This document shows, piece after piece, positions 38,676 through 48,799 of a DNA stretch of 64,000 nucleotides. The notes under the pieces are model-generated. The model ran no database searches. It saw only the letters and a program-made list of their open reading frames with translations, and was not told where the DNA came from. The translations under genes were made by a program, and so were the position numbers. The DNA is from Poa pratensis (Eukaryota > Streptophyta > Magnoliopsida > Poales > Poaceae): contig CAMZMU010000027.1 of assembly GCA_947311845.1 (NCBI GenBank), positions 48,150,094 through 48,214,093 of the forward strand. Reading direction: 5' to 3'. Numbering within the stretch: the stretch's first letter is position 1; every line of letters begins with the position of its first letter.

Positions 38676-40159
38676 GAGAGACCCTGTGTATATAAAGATC
38701 TCAGGTGGCATTACCGAGAATAAGGATATCTCTGGGACGGATGCCGAACCGAACTCTCCGGCTATACCGGTCAAGTTCAAACTGCCGCCCGCCGGCACCA
38801 CCCAAATTTCGGCCTCCTTTGATCGGTGTCTGCCGCCTGGCGGGCTCCGAATCCTCCTCCTCCTTTATCCCTCCGCTTGTTGGTGGTCGAATTCGTCAAC
38901 GGAAAACAGGGAGATGGCCAGACAACGACGGGCAAAACCGCCTGCACCGACGGGCTCTTTCCTCCGCCGCATCGCCTGATGTCAACAGCTACAAGAAGAG
39001 GGAAACGAACAGAAAAAATCAGGGTACCAGTTTCTGCATTTTGCGTAACCGCATGTGTACTTATGGATGGTGGTTGCTCACTTCTTGTTTTCTCACAGCC
39101 GATCCGAGGGGAGGCGAGGACGCAAATCAGGCGAAGCTGTGGTTCTTTTCTGAGAAGCTTCGTTGAAGGTTTGATCTTTGTCCTGGATCTGATGTATGTG
39201 CATGCATGTTCGGTGCGTGAAGCATCGAGCACCTTGTGCGCACTCCGTTTGCGCCACCAATAGATGTCCTGATGGCCCGATTTCACTATGTCAAGAACAC
39301 GGAGCACTTGTTGTTCCTCCTTTATTTTCTTGCAACTTTCGACTTGATATTTAACCTGCAAGACTGCAACTGTTTTGCAGCATAACCGCACGGTATCTAT
39401 GGTAATGCAGAACTCACCGTCACCGGTAACATTCCCCTTGTCTGCTCTCTGCTGTGACCCTGTGACGTTTTGTCATGCTTATCTTTACTGCGGCCCATGC
39501 TTTCATTATGTTACTAATTTCATTATTTAAGCGAAAAGGAATATATTGTCTCGTGATTTGTAGTTTGCCGCATGATTGTAGTTAGTTACTTTACTTATTA
39601 GTGGTCTATAGTCTAACAGAGGATCTCCATTTACATTAGTACCTTTGGCCGTGTGCAGACTATGATAGATTGTTCTAGTTTTGCCCCCATGATATATGGT
39701 TATGCTTCTGTTGAACGTCCATCCGTCCAGCAATCAGCATCATCTGTGTATACCTTTGCCTTACATCCACGTACTGTTCTAGGAGCACTACCTCTCTCTT
39801 GAACATCTATAGCCCTCGGGAGCATTTGTTGTGAGTGAGACTAACAACAATGGATCAGCTTAAAAATTTCCCTTGCCTAACGAGATCCTTATCTGCGTAA
39901 CTATTTCACAAATAGTCAAATTGCATAACTTCGCTGATGCTCAAGAAGCCTGGCTCCTTGGTTGCCAGTCTAGTAAAACATAGAAACATGTGCAGGTAGA
40001 GCCTTAACTAACCTTTTGATAGTACAATTCAAGGTTCTTGAAACTGATGACTGAAATTTTATTGTTTATTTGACAAATTACTATACCTTTTTGTAACTTA
40101 CTTAACGGGTTCTTAAATTTATTCATTTGATAAATTGGCAGATCAGAACTTGGGAAGCA
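38676..40159 (+). other. Probable 5' UTR exon(s) and first intron of the phosphatase gene
   Basis: The coding exon at 40160 follows an acceptor (AAATTGGCAG, ending at 40141), so transcription must begin further upstream. The GC-rich stretch 38740-39000 is the best candidate for the leader exon. No TATA box was assigned. Confidence 0.4.
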
Positions 40160-42301
40160 ATGCCAGCTCCTTCAGGACCTATTCGTGTGGGTGTTCCGCC
40201 ACCGTATGTAACATCTCATGGAGCTAGAGTTGCAAGGCTACATATGTATGACTGGATTGTGCTGGTTCTCCTAGTTGTTGTGGATGGAGTACTAAATAAA
40301 ATAGAACCATTTGATCGATTTGTTGGATCGGACATGATGACAGATCTCAGATATCCGATGAAAAAAAACACGGTGCCATTTTGGTCGGTGCCGGTATAGA
40401 TTTTCCACTCTTAGCTCTACCCTTCTTATTTTCATGAACTTCTTAAGTGTTTTTTTTCTGAATTATCTTTCTTATCTTGCAGATATATGGTATCATTCTA
40501 CCTATGATTATCATGGCCGGAATATACTTTAAGAGGAGGAATGTGTATGATTTGCATCATGCCATACTAGGTATCTTAATATTCTTCCCTGTAGGTTTTT
40601 GCTATGATATTCCTATATAATTTTAGTTCTGAAATCTAGCTTGTCCTAGCAGGTCTCCTATTTTCAATGGTTATAACTGCAGTTCTAACCGATGCGATTA
40701 AGGATGCTGTTGGTCGACCACGTCCAGATTTCTTTTGGCGCTGTTTTCCTGACGGGTTACCCGTAATGTGGTCACATACTCACATTCAGTTGGATTCTGT
40801 AATGAACATTTGTTTGGAGTCCTTTGAGGGATTTCGTCTGACTTGTCTTTGAAACTTTTGGCTTCACTTGATGTATAGGCCTATGACAATGTTACTACGG
40901 GCATCCTATGTCATGGTAAGGCGAGTGATATCAGAGAAGGTCACAAGAGTTTCCCAAGTGGTCATACTTCATGTAAGTGTGAATTCCCTTTTACCTTGGT
41001 ACTAGAAACCTCCTGGATGCTCAGTAGGCATTTCCTAACACATGAGAATGTATGATTGCTCATACTCCTAGCCGCAGGAGCTTTTACATGCCACCAGTTC
41101 TTGAGGTGGACGACTCACAAATTTTCGTTTCTCAGTGTCTTTTGCTGGCCTCGGGTTCTTATCATGGTATCTCGCTGGTAAAATCAAAGTTTTTGACCGA
41201 AGAGGCCATGTTGCGAAACTCTGTGTTATTCTTCTCCCTCTGCTTGCTGCAGCCTTAGTGGCTGTTTCTCGAGTAGATGACTATCGGCATCACTGGCAAG
41301 ATGTGTGTACTGGTGGAATTCTTGGTAGGTCTGACCGGGTTATCTATTAAATTGTACGTCCCAAATAAATACACCCAATTCTTGATCGTCTAACATATTA
41401 TAACTCTGCAGGACTGGTGGTTGCTTCGATGTGCTACCTTCAGTTTTTTCCACTGCCGAGTGACGAAAATGGTATTCTCAAGTCCCCACTGAGTTAGGAA
41501 TATTAGTTCTTAGAAACCTCTGATGTCAACTGAATAGTGTTTTGCAATAGTGAAATCTGCATCGAGGTCGAGACCTGTAAGCAGGGCAACAGCATAAGCT
41601 CATTTCGTACAAAATCATCGGAGATATATTTTCATTATATATTCTGTAATATGCTCGGGTTATTATGCACCATCGATGAGACGGTAGCATCATCCATGAT
41701 GAAATATAACATGGAGGTTTGATGGCCGATTCTAGGCCATGACATAATTAGTAACAAATTTCTCGAGAGTACTCTCCCAGGTGCTCAAACTAATCTTATC
41801 TTTTTCTGCCACAATTGACAAAGGATGCCCTTAACACCAAGCAATTTGTAATACTCATGTGTTATTCACATGGTGAGATGCTGTTTTATTGTGGGGGAGT
41901 AAATTGACACTATTAGGCAGTTATCGACATGAGAGTTCAATATAGCAGGGTTCTGTCATGCCCTACTCTTATTTTCAGTGTTCAGAGTTAGTTTTTCTGG
42001 TCGTGTGCTTGGTCGCCCTTTCTACTTGGTTGTTGTACACTTGTATCTGTAAATTTTGTAGCCACGGAGTGGCATTTCTCTATCTTATTTATTCACATTC
42101 AGTTATCCTGCATGGTTCTAGAAAAACTAAGATCGTCATTTTCTTTTATCTATGTCAAGATTATTGATGATTTTACATTATTCGGTGACAGGACTATGGC
42201 CTCATGCATACATCAGGCACGTTCATCACCTTGAAGGCGGACACACAAGTGTAACCCTTGTTGATGGATCACCAAAACTTGGTGCTGAACGGTTTGCTTG
42301 A
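40160..42301 (+). CDS. LPP: Lipid phosphate phosphatase (PAP2 family, LPP2-like)
   Basis: Removes phosphate from phosphatidic acid and related lipids in membranes, ending phosphatidic-acid signals. Seven coding exons by GT-AG junctions and frame: 40160-40393, 40483-40570, 40653-40762, 40879-40972, 41136-41324, 41412-41471 and 42192-42301; total 885 bases, 294 aa plus stop. All three catalytic motifs are present: KDAVGRPRP (KxxxxxxRP), SFPSGHTS (PSGH) and [12 protein letters not shown] (SRxxxxxHxxxD). Membrane segments include [50 protein letters not shown] and [16 protein letters not shown]. The ATG sits 19 bases after an acceptor, so exon 1 is noncoding. A Trp usual after PSGHTS is Leu here. 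No disabling lesion is visible. Confidence 0.93.
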
Positions 42302-42652
42302 AGGTCATGGCGGATTGGGGATTAGGGCCACAGGTATCAATGACAGAATGCTAACATGGACATGAACCGTTGCTAGATTACCGATGTGGTTTCAGTAGAA
42401 CCTGAAAACCTTGAGATACGTACTAATGTACTATGGCGATCTTTCAGGTCCCATTTATATTCCTCGCGATATGGAATAGTAGATATCATATATCGCCTCA
42501 GAAAATTCTCTGGATTCAATCACAGATATTGCTTTTGGTATGGGGAAAACTTCACAGTACTTACATATGACCTCTGTGATCTGTAACTGAGCCCTTCATC
42601 CTGTCGGCTGTGGCAAGTAGGCGATGTGATTTTTGAAGATCATTGTTAGTCA

Positions 42653-42836
42653 TGGGCTCTGTTTGGTAGCTTCAAGTATTTCAAAACCAAAGTATCCTAA
42701 AACTACTATAATTTTTCTTCTTACTCAGTTTTAGAAAAAAGAGGGTCAGACCTCTTTCTCCAATACTTACAGAAACTACAGTTTTAGAGATACTTTGGTT
42801 TTAAAACTGTAATATTTACTAGAGCCAAACACATCA
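42653..42836. mobile_element. Probable Tourist-like MITE, ~184 bp
   Basis: GGGCTCTGTTTGGTAGC at the left and AGAGCCAAACAC at the right are inverted, with a matching inner pair AAACCAAAGTATC / GATACTTTGGTTT. The 'CTCTGTTTGGT' ends are typical of grass Tourist elements. The target duplication is not clear. It lies just 3' of the phosphatase gene. Confidence 0.6.
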
Positions 42837-44040
42837 AAATATTTCAAACTATAGTATTTTTAGAAACTGTAATCATTCTGTTGGTTTCTCATTGCATCTT
42901 GCCAGTTTGGGTGTCGGTCATAGATTTTATAACTGTGCTGTCAGTTGTGTTGGTCAAATACTTGTGTGTTTTTATATACAAAAATATAAAAAACTAGGTA
43001 AAATCTATGACAATTTTGTAGCCGCGTTATAGTTGTGTTGTCAGATTTGTTGGTGTCCATTGGATTTTGTTAGTTGGTGTGTTGTTCAAGGATAAAAATT
43101 CGTTGGTCTATGGTGAAACATCATCGATCTCTTCGTTCGTTTAGGTTCACGGTAAGGCCTCGGTGTGGAAATTGCAAGCCTATGTTGTTGCTTGGGGTGT
43201 GTCTCCAGGCGATGTTCCGTCCGCATTCAGTGCATGTTTCAAGCTCCGGCAGACAGCAAACAATCGGAGTAAAAACACGACCAATATGAGTTTCATTGTA
43301 TTTTTATTTTGAACCACGGTGTTGCGTCAAGCTGTATCAACTTTGTATCAGTTTTTTTTTTGATAAATTACGAAGCTCCTGCAGTAACAAAAACAGAGAG
43401 AGATAGACTCGAATGGATAGTTTACATCCATTTTCGTCGGGTCGATCCAGTTAATCTGAGACAGGCACCGTAATGTTTACAGGCTCATTCTTGCTGAATA
43501 TTCATATGCATCCAACATAGTTTGCCTGGTTAACAGGGCGTCGCTGACAGAAACGTGCACAAAGAATGGAAGTCCAAGCATGTTCGTCTACAGAATGAAT
43601 GGATGGAATTCCACGCGCGAAAGCTACGTCCCAATCCGAGAAAATTCCACGTTCGTCCACCCCCACTGATGCGGCCAACGGGCGAAGTCTGATCGCACGC
43701 CATGGCTGAGCTGGTGGACGCATGTAGGAAGCGAGGAGAAAATTCTGACCAACAGAGCAACCGAACTTGACTGGCCATGGATTTTTCCACACTCACTTCC
43801 AGGAAGATCAACGTCGTCGATCGGTACCCATGAATCCTGCAACGGCATTTGCCCCGGCATTCCATGTTTCCACTCCACTCAAGTGATCAGTAGCAAGCTT
43901 AGCTAGGTCCCCTCCAAATTGAAGAGATCGGGCTTGCGTGAATCTACTAGATCTGCCGAATTTCTTGTAGATTAGGTTAGATCGATCATGGGCTCATGGC
44001 AAGTTGGATACGTCTGCTGAGCCCATGGCCATGGCTTTGC
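42837..44040. other. Intergenic; possible minus-strand retro-derived piece
   Basis: A T-run at about 43350 followed by GATAAATTACGAAGCTCCTGC looks like the poly(A) end of a minus-strand retro-insertion, but its other end is not found. 43870-44040 is the proximal promoter of the GH19 gene. Confidence 0.3.
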
Positions 44041-44043
44041 TAG

Positions 44044-44052
44044 CTATATAAG
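44044..44052 (+). promoter_or_regulatory. TATA box of the GH19 chitinase
   Basis: CTATATAAG about 100 bp before the ATG at 44146, a normal spacing for a plant promoter. Confidence 0.65.
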
Positions 44053-44480
44053 GGCCTGCACAACACCAGCTTCTGCCACACACCACTACACGAGACACCA
44101 GCTAGTATCTACAGCCAGTTGAGCGGGTTCTGCTACATTGCTACGATGAGAGGACTTGCTGTGGTGGCCATGCTGGTCGCGGCCTTCGCCGTGTCTGCAC
44201 ACGCCGAGCAGTGCGGCTCGCAGGCAGGCGGGGCGACGTGCCCCAACTGCCTCTGCTGCAGCAAGTTCGGCTTCTGCGGCTCCACCTCCGACTACTGCGG
44301 CACCGGCTGCCAGAGCCAGTGCAACGGCTGCGGCGGTCCCACGCCGGTGACCCCGACTCCCTCCGGCGGCGGCGTGTCCTCCATCATATCCCAGTCGCTC
44401 TTCGAACAGATGCTGCTGCACCGCAACGACGCGGCGTGCCTGGCCAAGGGGTTCTACACCTACAACGGCTTCATCGCCGC

Positions 44481-44792
44481 TGTCACGGACCTGTTATGAT
44501 CTGGGCCGTGGGCCGTTACTGAAAGAAGCCCTGGTCTGGGAAGCTATTGGACGAGGCTACATAAGACTGAACCGAGCATCCAAGAAGGGGATCGGAGATC
44601 GATCAGGAACGAACTGGCTGCTTCGGCAGAGACGGCAGCTTCGGCTGATTCCCTCCCCACGTCTTTCTTCTTCCTTTGTATCCCCCCTACTCCTTCTTCT
44701 AGATACTTCCAGAACCTCATGTACCTCTGTGCTGGTGTTGTTTTAGAGTGAATTCGGAGAAGAGAGTGCGAGATATAGCCAGGTTCGTAACA
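44481..44792 (+). repeat. 5' LTR of the RRM-carrying element
   Basis: TGTCACGGACCTG to GGTTCGTAACA, 312 bp. It has T where the 3' copy has C (GGTCTGGG versus GGCCTGGG). Confidence 0.95.
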
Positions 44793-44807
44793 TTTGGCAT
44801 CAGAGCC
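44793..44807 (+). promoter_or_regulatory. Primer-binding site, tRNA-Met type
   Basis: TTTGGCATCAGAGCC directly after the 5' LTR, one change from the common TGGTATCAGAGC. Confidence 0.8.
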
Positions 44808-44967
44808 ACCGATCCGCCACCAAATTCAACTCTGCTTGCTTGATCTGTGAAACCTTGGCGAAGGGTGCGAATTCACTTCGTGAATTTGCGCAAAGTTTCT
44901 TCGGAAACACCTCAGCTAGGTAGGATTGGACTCAGATCAGAATCCCACCCCCTACCTGTTCGACAAA

Positions 44968-45752
44968 ATGCCAACCCACAAGCTCTTGCGCCCGGACGCC
45001 GTGCTCCACGTCAGGGTCACAAGTGTACACCAGAAGGTAACTATGGAGACGCTTGGCCAGGTCTTCCATCGTTATGGTGCTTGGTAACTATGGAGACGCT
45101 TCGCCAGGTCTTCCATCGTTATGGTGCTTGGTACGTGCTATGTGCTTATGAGATGGTGTTCGATGGGAGGTACTGTGTTGAGGTGTACGTGCAGTTTCAT
45201 TGTCGGTGGGATGCGGCTCGTGCTCATGAGGCACTGGATGGCCGGGCTCTCTATGATGGCTATTGCTTCCTCAAGCTGGAACATGTACCCCCGGTCTACA
45301 CCAAAATCATCACACCGGAAGATGAGATGGTTCCAGAGTACTTCTATGATTACACACCGTATGCTGAGTGGGCTGTGGCTGCTGCCGAGACCGAGCATTC
45401 CGACGAGGTGTCCGTCCGTCACGACCACCTCCAGGACGCCAATGAGACCAATCTCACTCAGACCGAGAGCCAGGGCATCAAACCTGTGGACCTCGTCTCG
45501 GACAACACGCCTGAGGTTGTTGAGGAGTCGGCCTCTGAGACGACTATAGGTGGCGCATTTGAGAAAATACTGGCGATACTCAAGTCCATGGAGGAGAGGA
45601 TCGCGCTGCTAGACGACCCTGTACCAACAGTTTCTCGGTGCGAGGACAATGACATTGACACTGATGTCGTCCTTGTCACGGAGGCGCCCATGCTCACAGA
45701 TGACACATCCCTGCCTAATCGAGAACAAGCGGAGGCTCCAACGACCCACTGA
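44968..45752 (+). pseudogene. ORF1 of the LTR element: PTB-like RRM, frame broken by 47-bp duplication
   Basis: The likely original start is ATG 44968 (MPTHKLLRPDAVLHVRV). The fold reads VLHVRV (RNP2-like strand), VTMETLGQVFHRYG helix, CVEVYVQFHC (RNP1-like strand), AARAHEALDG helix and ALYDGYCFLKLEH. This is the pattern of the polypyrimidine-tract-binding-protein RRM, which binds pyrimidine-rich RNA. A 47-bp tandem duplication (45037-45083 and 45084-45130) shifts the frame inside the domain, so the start and the rest are now in different frames. Without it the ORF would be 246 codons including the stop. After the RRM comes an acidic linker rich in Glu, Thr and Ser, and a helical piece (FEKILAILKSMEERIALL). 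The stop overlaps the ORF2 start (TGATG). Confidence 0.7.
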
Positions 45753-47986
45753 TGTCGTCGTTTTTTGTCCCCATGTTCGAACCACTGACACCAGCTAGGT
45801 GTTTGACCAAATGCACTGATGAGAAGGCAAACCCAGAGGTGACAGCGCTTAGACTGGGTGCGGCTCCTGTGACCGCCGCTCTGGTCGACCATGTCATTAT
45901 CAACAAGGTTGTTTCTTACCAGACACATGCTGCCAAGTCAGTGTCAGGGCTTTCAAACATTGGCTACCTATCTGGCTTGCAGTTAAAGCCACCATGGCCA
46001 TCCTGGATTGCGAGTAGTAAACATTTGCAGTTGCCATTGGTTACGGCAAAGGTTACTGCAGTGGGTTGTATGCCTCAGGAAGATTTTCCTAGTGATAGAG
46101 TGGATATGCATCAGTTGGCTATATTCTTGTTCAAGCAAAAATTTATTGGGGAGCAGACTAAGCTGCAGGATATATTGGTTGAAGTCAGTACCACCAGTTT
46201 GGCCGTGCAATTGATTAAATACCATTCTGATCACGATGCACAAATTGGAATGGAGACGAGTTCCGTTTCCCGTGAGCTATATGTCATTAATCTTGACGAT
46301 GCTGCCAGTTTTGCAGTGCAAATGTCAAGTTCTGATGTTGAGAAGTTAAAGTGTTTATTTCGTGATTTCCAGTACCTCTGGCAGTTTAATATAGGGACTC
46401 ACTTATCCTTGTTTCTGTGGAATCCTGGTGGTTGTTTGCCGGAATATTCTAGTAGAGGTTTGAATTTTCCTTGCAGCTATAGCGTTGAGGAGTCAAGCCA
46501 TAATATCTTGGGCATTCTACAGATACAGGGAATGGAGCTGAACGTTTTGTATCACTTAGCTCAACTTCTGCTGTCCTGGTTTCTCGGGGTTCTCATTAAG
46601 CGCTCTACGATGGGCTTGCAGTTCTCTGTTTGCAGTGATGTTTGGGTGTCATCACCATTGGATCCTGGACAAGCAGCTGATGATCAAGGGGACATAGTTG
46701 AGCCTTATTTTACAAAAATCATATATTCTCAAGCTATTGCTGATGTGTGTCGCAAACAAAGGACACTCCAGAGTTTGCACGTTAAATGTTCCAGTTGTCC
46801 TAGGTTTCTTCAGTTTGAGAAAATGCACAATGTTATGGGAGCATTACTTGAGTTGAACTCATGGCCCTATTGGCAGTCTTACTCTTTGGATCCTATTATG
46901 CGTGCTCAGCCAGGAATGCACGGATTGGAGCTCAACAGTTATGACTTTTGGGCTGACATCTTGCTGCCATTACTTCTTGTGCTTGCTCCTGATGGAATTA
47001 TCTATTTTCAAGGCATATTTGATTACTCTCATAACAAGTGGTTGTTTGACAGAAAATCTGATATTTTTGGGTGGCTGCAATTAGTGACAGAGGCTCCATC
47101 ACATGACACTAGCAAAAACAATCAAGCAGATCATCTGACCTGCTCTCTTGGGATTATTTGCTTTGGTATTGCTAGTGGTGCTGATTCACTTTTTCCTGGT
47201 ACCGCGGCAGTGTATTCTGAAGTTTTGATGACACAAGCTGCGACGGCCTACTCTTTACATCAACTGAGACTCGAGACATCGCAATGGAAAATTATCTGGA
47301 CCTTTTGCCAAGGCGGGTCAGCTAATGTCTATGAGTTCAAGGAATCTGACATGATACTGTCTAAACTCGTTTATTGGGGATCTGCCTGCTTTGTGGCCCC
47401 TCGAGGATTACAATATTCCTTGATTTCCTGTGGAACACATGGTCCAGCATGTAACTCTAATTGTCTGCAATGGGATCCCGGTGGCAGATGCAATGTGTCA
47501 ACTGAGTTGGTTTGGGGACAAGCCGAACCTCAAGCTTCTTGGGAACGTACATATGGCGTGCAGCTGGTGATGTTTTCTCATATCTGGAAAGTGGCAAGCT
47601 CCATAACAGCTGGTAAAATGTTGGGACTGGACTTCGACAAGGTGCGAGCTACATGGGACCCCGGTGGTGTTCTGGTTGTGCATCGGCTTGGGGGCAAGCC
47701 GATTTTGAAGAAGGGAGGAATGTCACGGACCTGTTATGATCTGGGCCGTGGGCCGTTACTGAAAGAAGCCCTGGCCTGGGAAGCTATTGGACGAGGCTAC
47801 ATAAGACTGAACCGAGCATCCAAGAAGGGGATCGGAGATCGATCAGGAACGAACTGGCTGCTTCGGCAGAGACGGCAGCTTCGGCTGATTCCCTCCCCAC
47901 GTCTTTCTTCTTCCTTTGTATCCCCCCTACTCCTTCTTCTAGATACTTCCAGAACCTCATGTACCTCTGTGCTGGTGTTGTTTTAG
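45752..47986 (+). CDS. ORF2 of the LTR element: 744-aa protein of unknown function
   Basis: A single long ORF starting in TGATG, one base inside the ORF1 stop. I do not recognise any domain: no gag zinc knuckle, no YxDD reverse transcriptase, no integrase HHCC/DDE and no DxG protease. Visible features are three W(N/D)PGG motifs (LWNPGGCLP, LQWDPGGRC, TWDPGGVLV), the hydrophobic stretches LYHLAQLLLSWFLGVLI and DILLPLLLVLAPDGIIYF, and many Cys and Trp. The ORF runs through the polypurine tract (GGKPILKKGG) into the 3' LTR, so the last ~90 residues come from LTR sequence and the functional C-terminus is uncertain. Over 700 codons without a stop in moderate GC argues that it was selected until recently. 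Confidence 0.65.
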   Translation: MSSFFVPMFEPLTPARCLTKCTDEKANPEVTALRLGAAPVTAALVDHVIINKVVSYQTHAAKSVSGLSNIGYLSGLQLKPPWPSWIASSKHLQLPLVTAKVTAVGCMPQEDFPSDRVDMHQLAIFLFKQKFIGEQTKLQDILVEVSTTSLAVQLIKYHSDHDAQIGMETSSVSRELYVINLDDAASFAVQMSSSDVEKLKCLFRDFQYLWQFNIGTHLSLFLWNPGGCLPEYSSRGLNFPCSYSVEESSHNILGILQIQGMELNVLYHLAQLLLSWFLGVLIKRSTMGLQFSVCSDVWVSSPLDPGQAADDQGDIVEPYFTKIIYSQAIADVCRKQRTLQSLHVKCSSCPRFLQFEKMHNVMGALLELNSWPYWQSYSLDPIMRAQPGMHGLELNSYDFWADILLPLLLVLAPDGIIYFQGIFDYSHNKWLFDRKSDIFGWLQLVTEAPSHDTSKNNQADHLTCSLGIICFGIASGADSLFPGTAAVYSEVLMTQAATAYSLHQLRLETSQWKIIWTFCQGGSANVYEFKESDMILSKLVYWGSACFVAPRGLQYSLISCGTHGPACNSNCLQWDPGGRCNVSTELVWGQAEPQASWERTYGVQLVMFSHIWKVASSITAGKMLGLDFDKVRATWDPGGVLVVHRLGGKPILKKGGMSRTCYDLGRGPLLKEALAWEAIGRGYIRLNRASKKGIGDRSGTNWLLRQRRQLRLIPSPRLSSSFVSPLLLLLDTSRTSCTSVLVLF

Positions 47987-48032
47987 AGTGAATTCGGAGA
48001 AGAGAGTGCGAGATATAGCCAGGTTCGTAACA
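47721..48032 (+). repeat. 3' LTR of the RRM-carrying element
   Basis: 312 bp, ends as in the 5' copy, followed by the second GCCGC. Confidence 0.95.
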
Positions 48033-48692
48033 GCCGCCGCCAACTCTTTCGCCGGCTTCGGGACCACGGGCGGCACCGACGTCAGGAAGCGCGAGGTGGT
48101 CGCCTTCCTCGCTTAGACCTCCCACGAGACCACCGGCGGGTGGCCCACGGCGCCCGACGGCCCCTACTCATGGGGCTACTGCTTCAACAGGAGAACGGCG
48201 CCACCTCCGACTACTGCTCGCCGAGTTCACAGTGGCCGTGCGCGCCGGGGAAGAAGTACTTCGGCTGTGGGCCCATCCAGATCTACAACTACAACTACGG
48301 GCCGGCGGGACAGGCCATCGGCAGCGACCTGCTCAACAACCCGGATCTTGTGACCTCAGACCCGACCGTGTCGTTCAAGACGGCGCTGTGGTTCTGGATG
48401 ACGGCTCAGTCTCCCAAGCCTTCGAGCCACGCCGTGATCACCGGCCAGTGGAGCCCCTCGGGCGCAGACCAGGCGGCGGGGAGGGTGCCCGGGTACGGCG
48501 TGATCACTAACATCATCAACAGCGGGCTCGAGTGCGGCAAGGGGCAGGACAACCGCGTCGCCGACAGGATCGGGTTCTACAAGCGCTACTGCGACCTCCT
48601 CGGCGTCAGCTACGGGGACAACCTGGACTGCTACAACCAGAGGCCGTTCAATGGTTAAGTCTGTCAATCGGCAGGCAACACAATTATAATGA

Positions 48693-48698
48693 AATAAA
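48693..48698 (+). terminator. Poly(A) signal AATAAA of the GH19 gene
   Basis: AATAAA about 35 bp after the stop, with a second one at 48783-48788. Both are in suitable positions. Confidence 0.5.
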
Positions 48699-48799
48699 GC
48701 TCTCTAAATACTGTAACTATGGCGTTGCAAACAGGACTGAATAATGGTGTGATCCATCGCAAGATATGTAATCTATTAATGAAATAAACGATTTTGTGG

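Larger units (their letters stand above)
44481..48032 (+). mobile_element. Non-autonomous LTR retroelement with RRM ORF, 3552 bp
   Basis: Two 312-bp LTRs (44481-44792, 47721-48032) differ at one position by my reading. The 5-bp TSD is GCCGC (44476-44480, 48033-48037). TTTGGCATCAGAGCC follows the 5' LTR (primer site for tRNA-Met) and AAGAAGGGAGGAA precedes the 3' LTR (polypurine tract). The interior has two consecutive ORFs and no recognisable gag zinc knuckle, protease, integrase or reverse transcriptase, so movement must depend on another element's enzymes. Near-identical LTRs mean a young insertion. Confidence 0.93.
44146..48658 (+). pseudogene. Class I (GH19) chitinase, split by an LTR element
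   Basis: A signal peptide ([20 protein letters not shown]) is followed by a hevein chitin-binding domain ([32 protein letters not shown]), a Pro-rich hinge ([13 protein letters not shown]) and the GH19 domain ([14 protein letters not shown]). The coding sequence stops at 44480 within FIAA and resumes at 48038 (ANSFAGFG) after a 3.55-kb LTR element. Two further lesions follow. TAG at 48114-48116 replaces a Gln codon before TSHETTGGW, where the first catalytic Glu lies. One base is missing at about 48188/48189 before [10 protein letters not shown], after which the frame is open to the stop ([19 protein letters not shown]). Repaired length is about 318 codons plus stop, normal for cereal class I chitinases. 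The promoter and poly(A) signals look intact. Confidence 0.95.

Noticed and set aside
43345..43870. Possible minus-strand retro-insert with poly(A) at 43350
   Set aside because: Only a T-run and open frames without a domain; no TSD or second end found.
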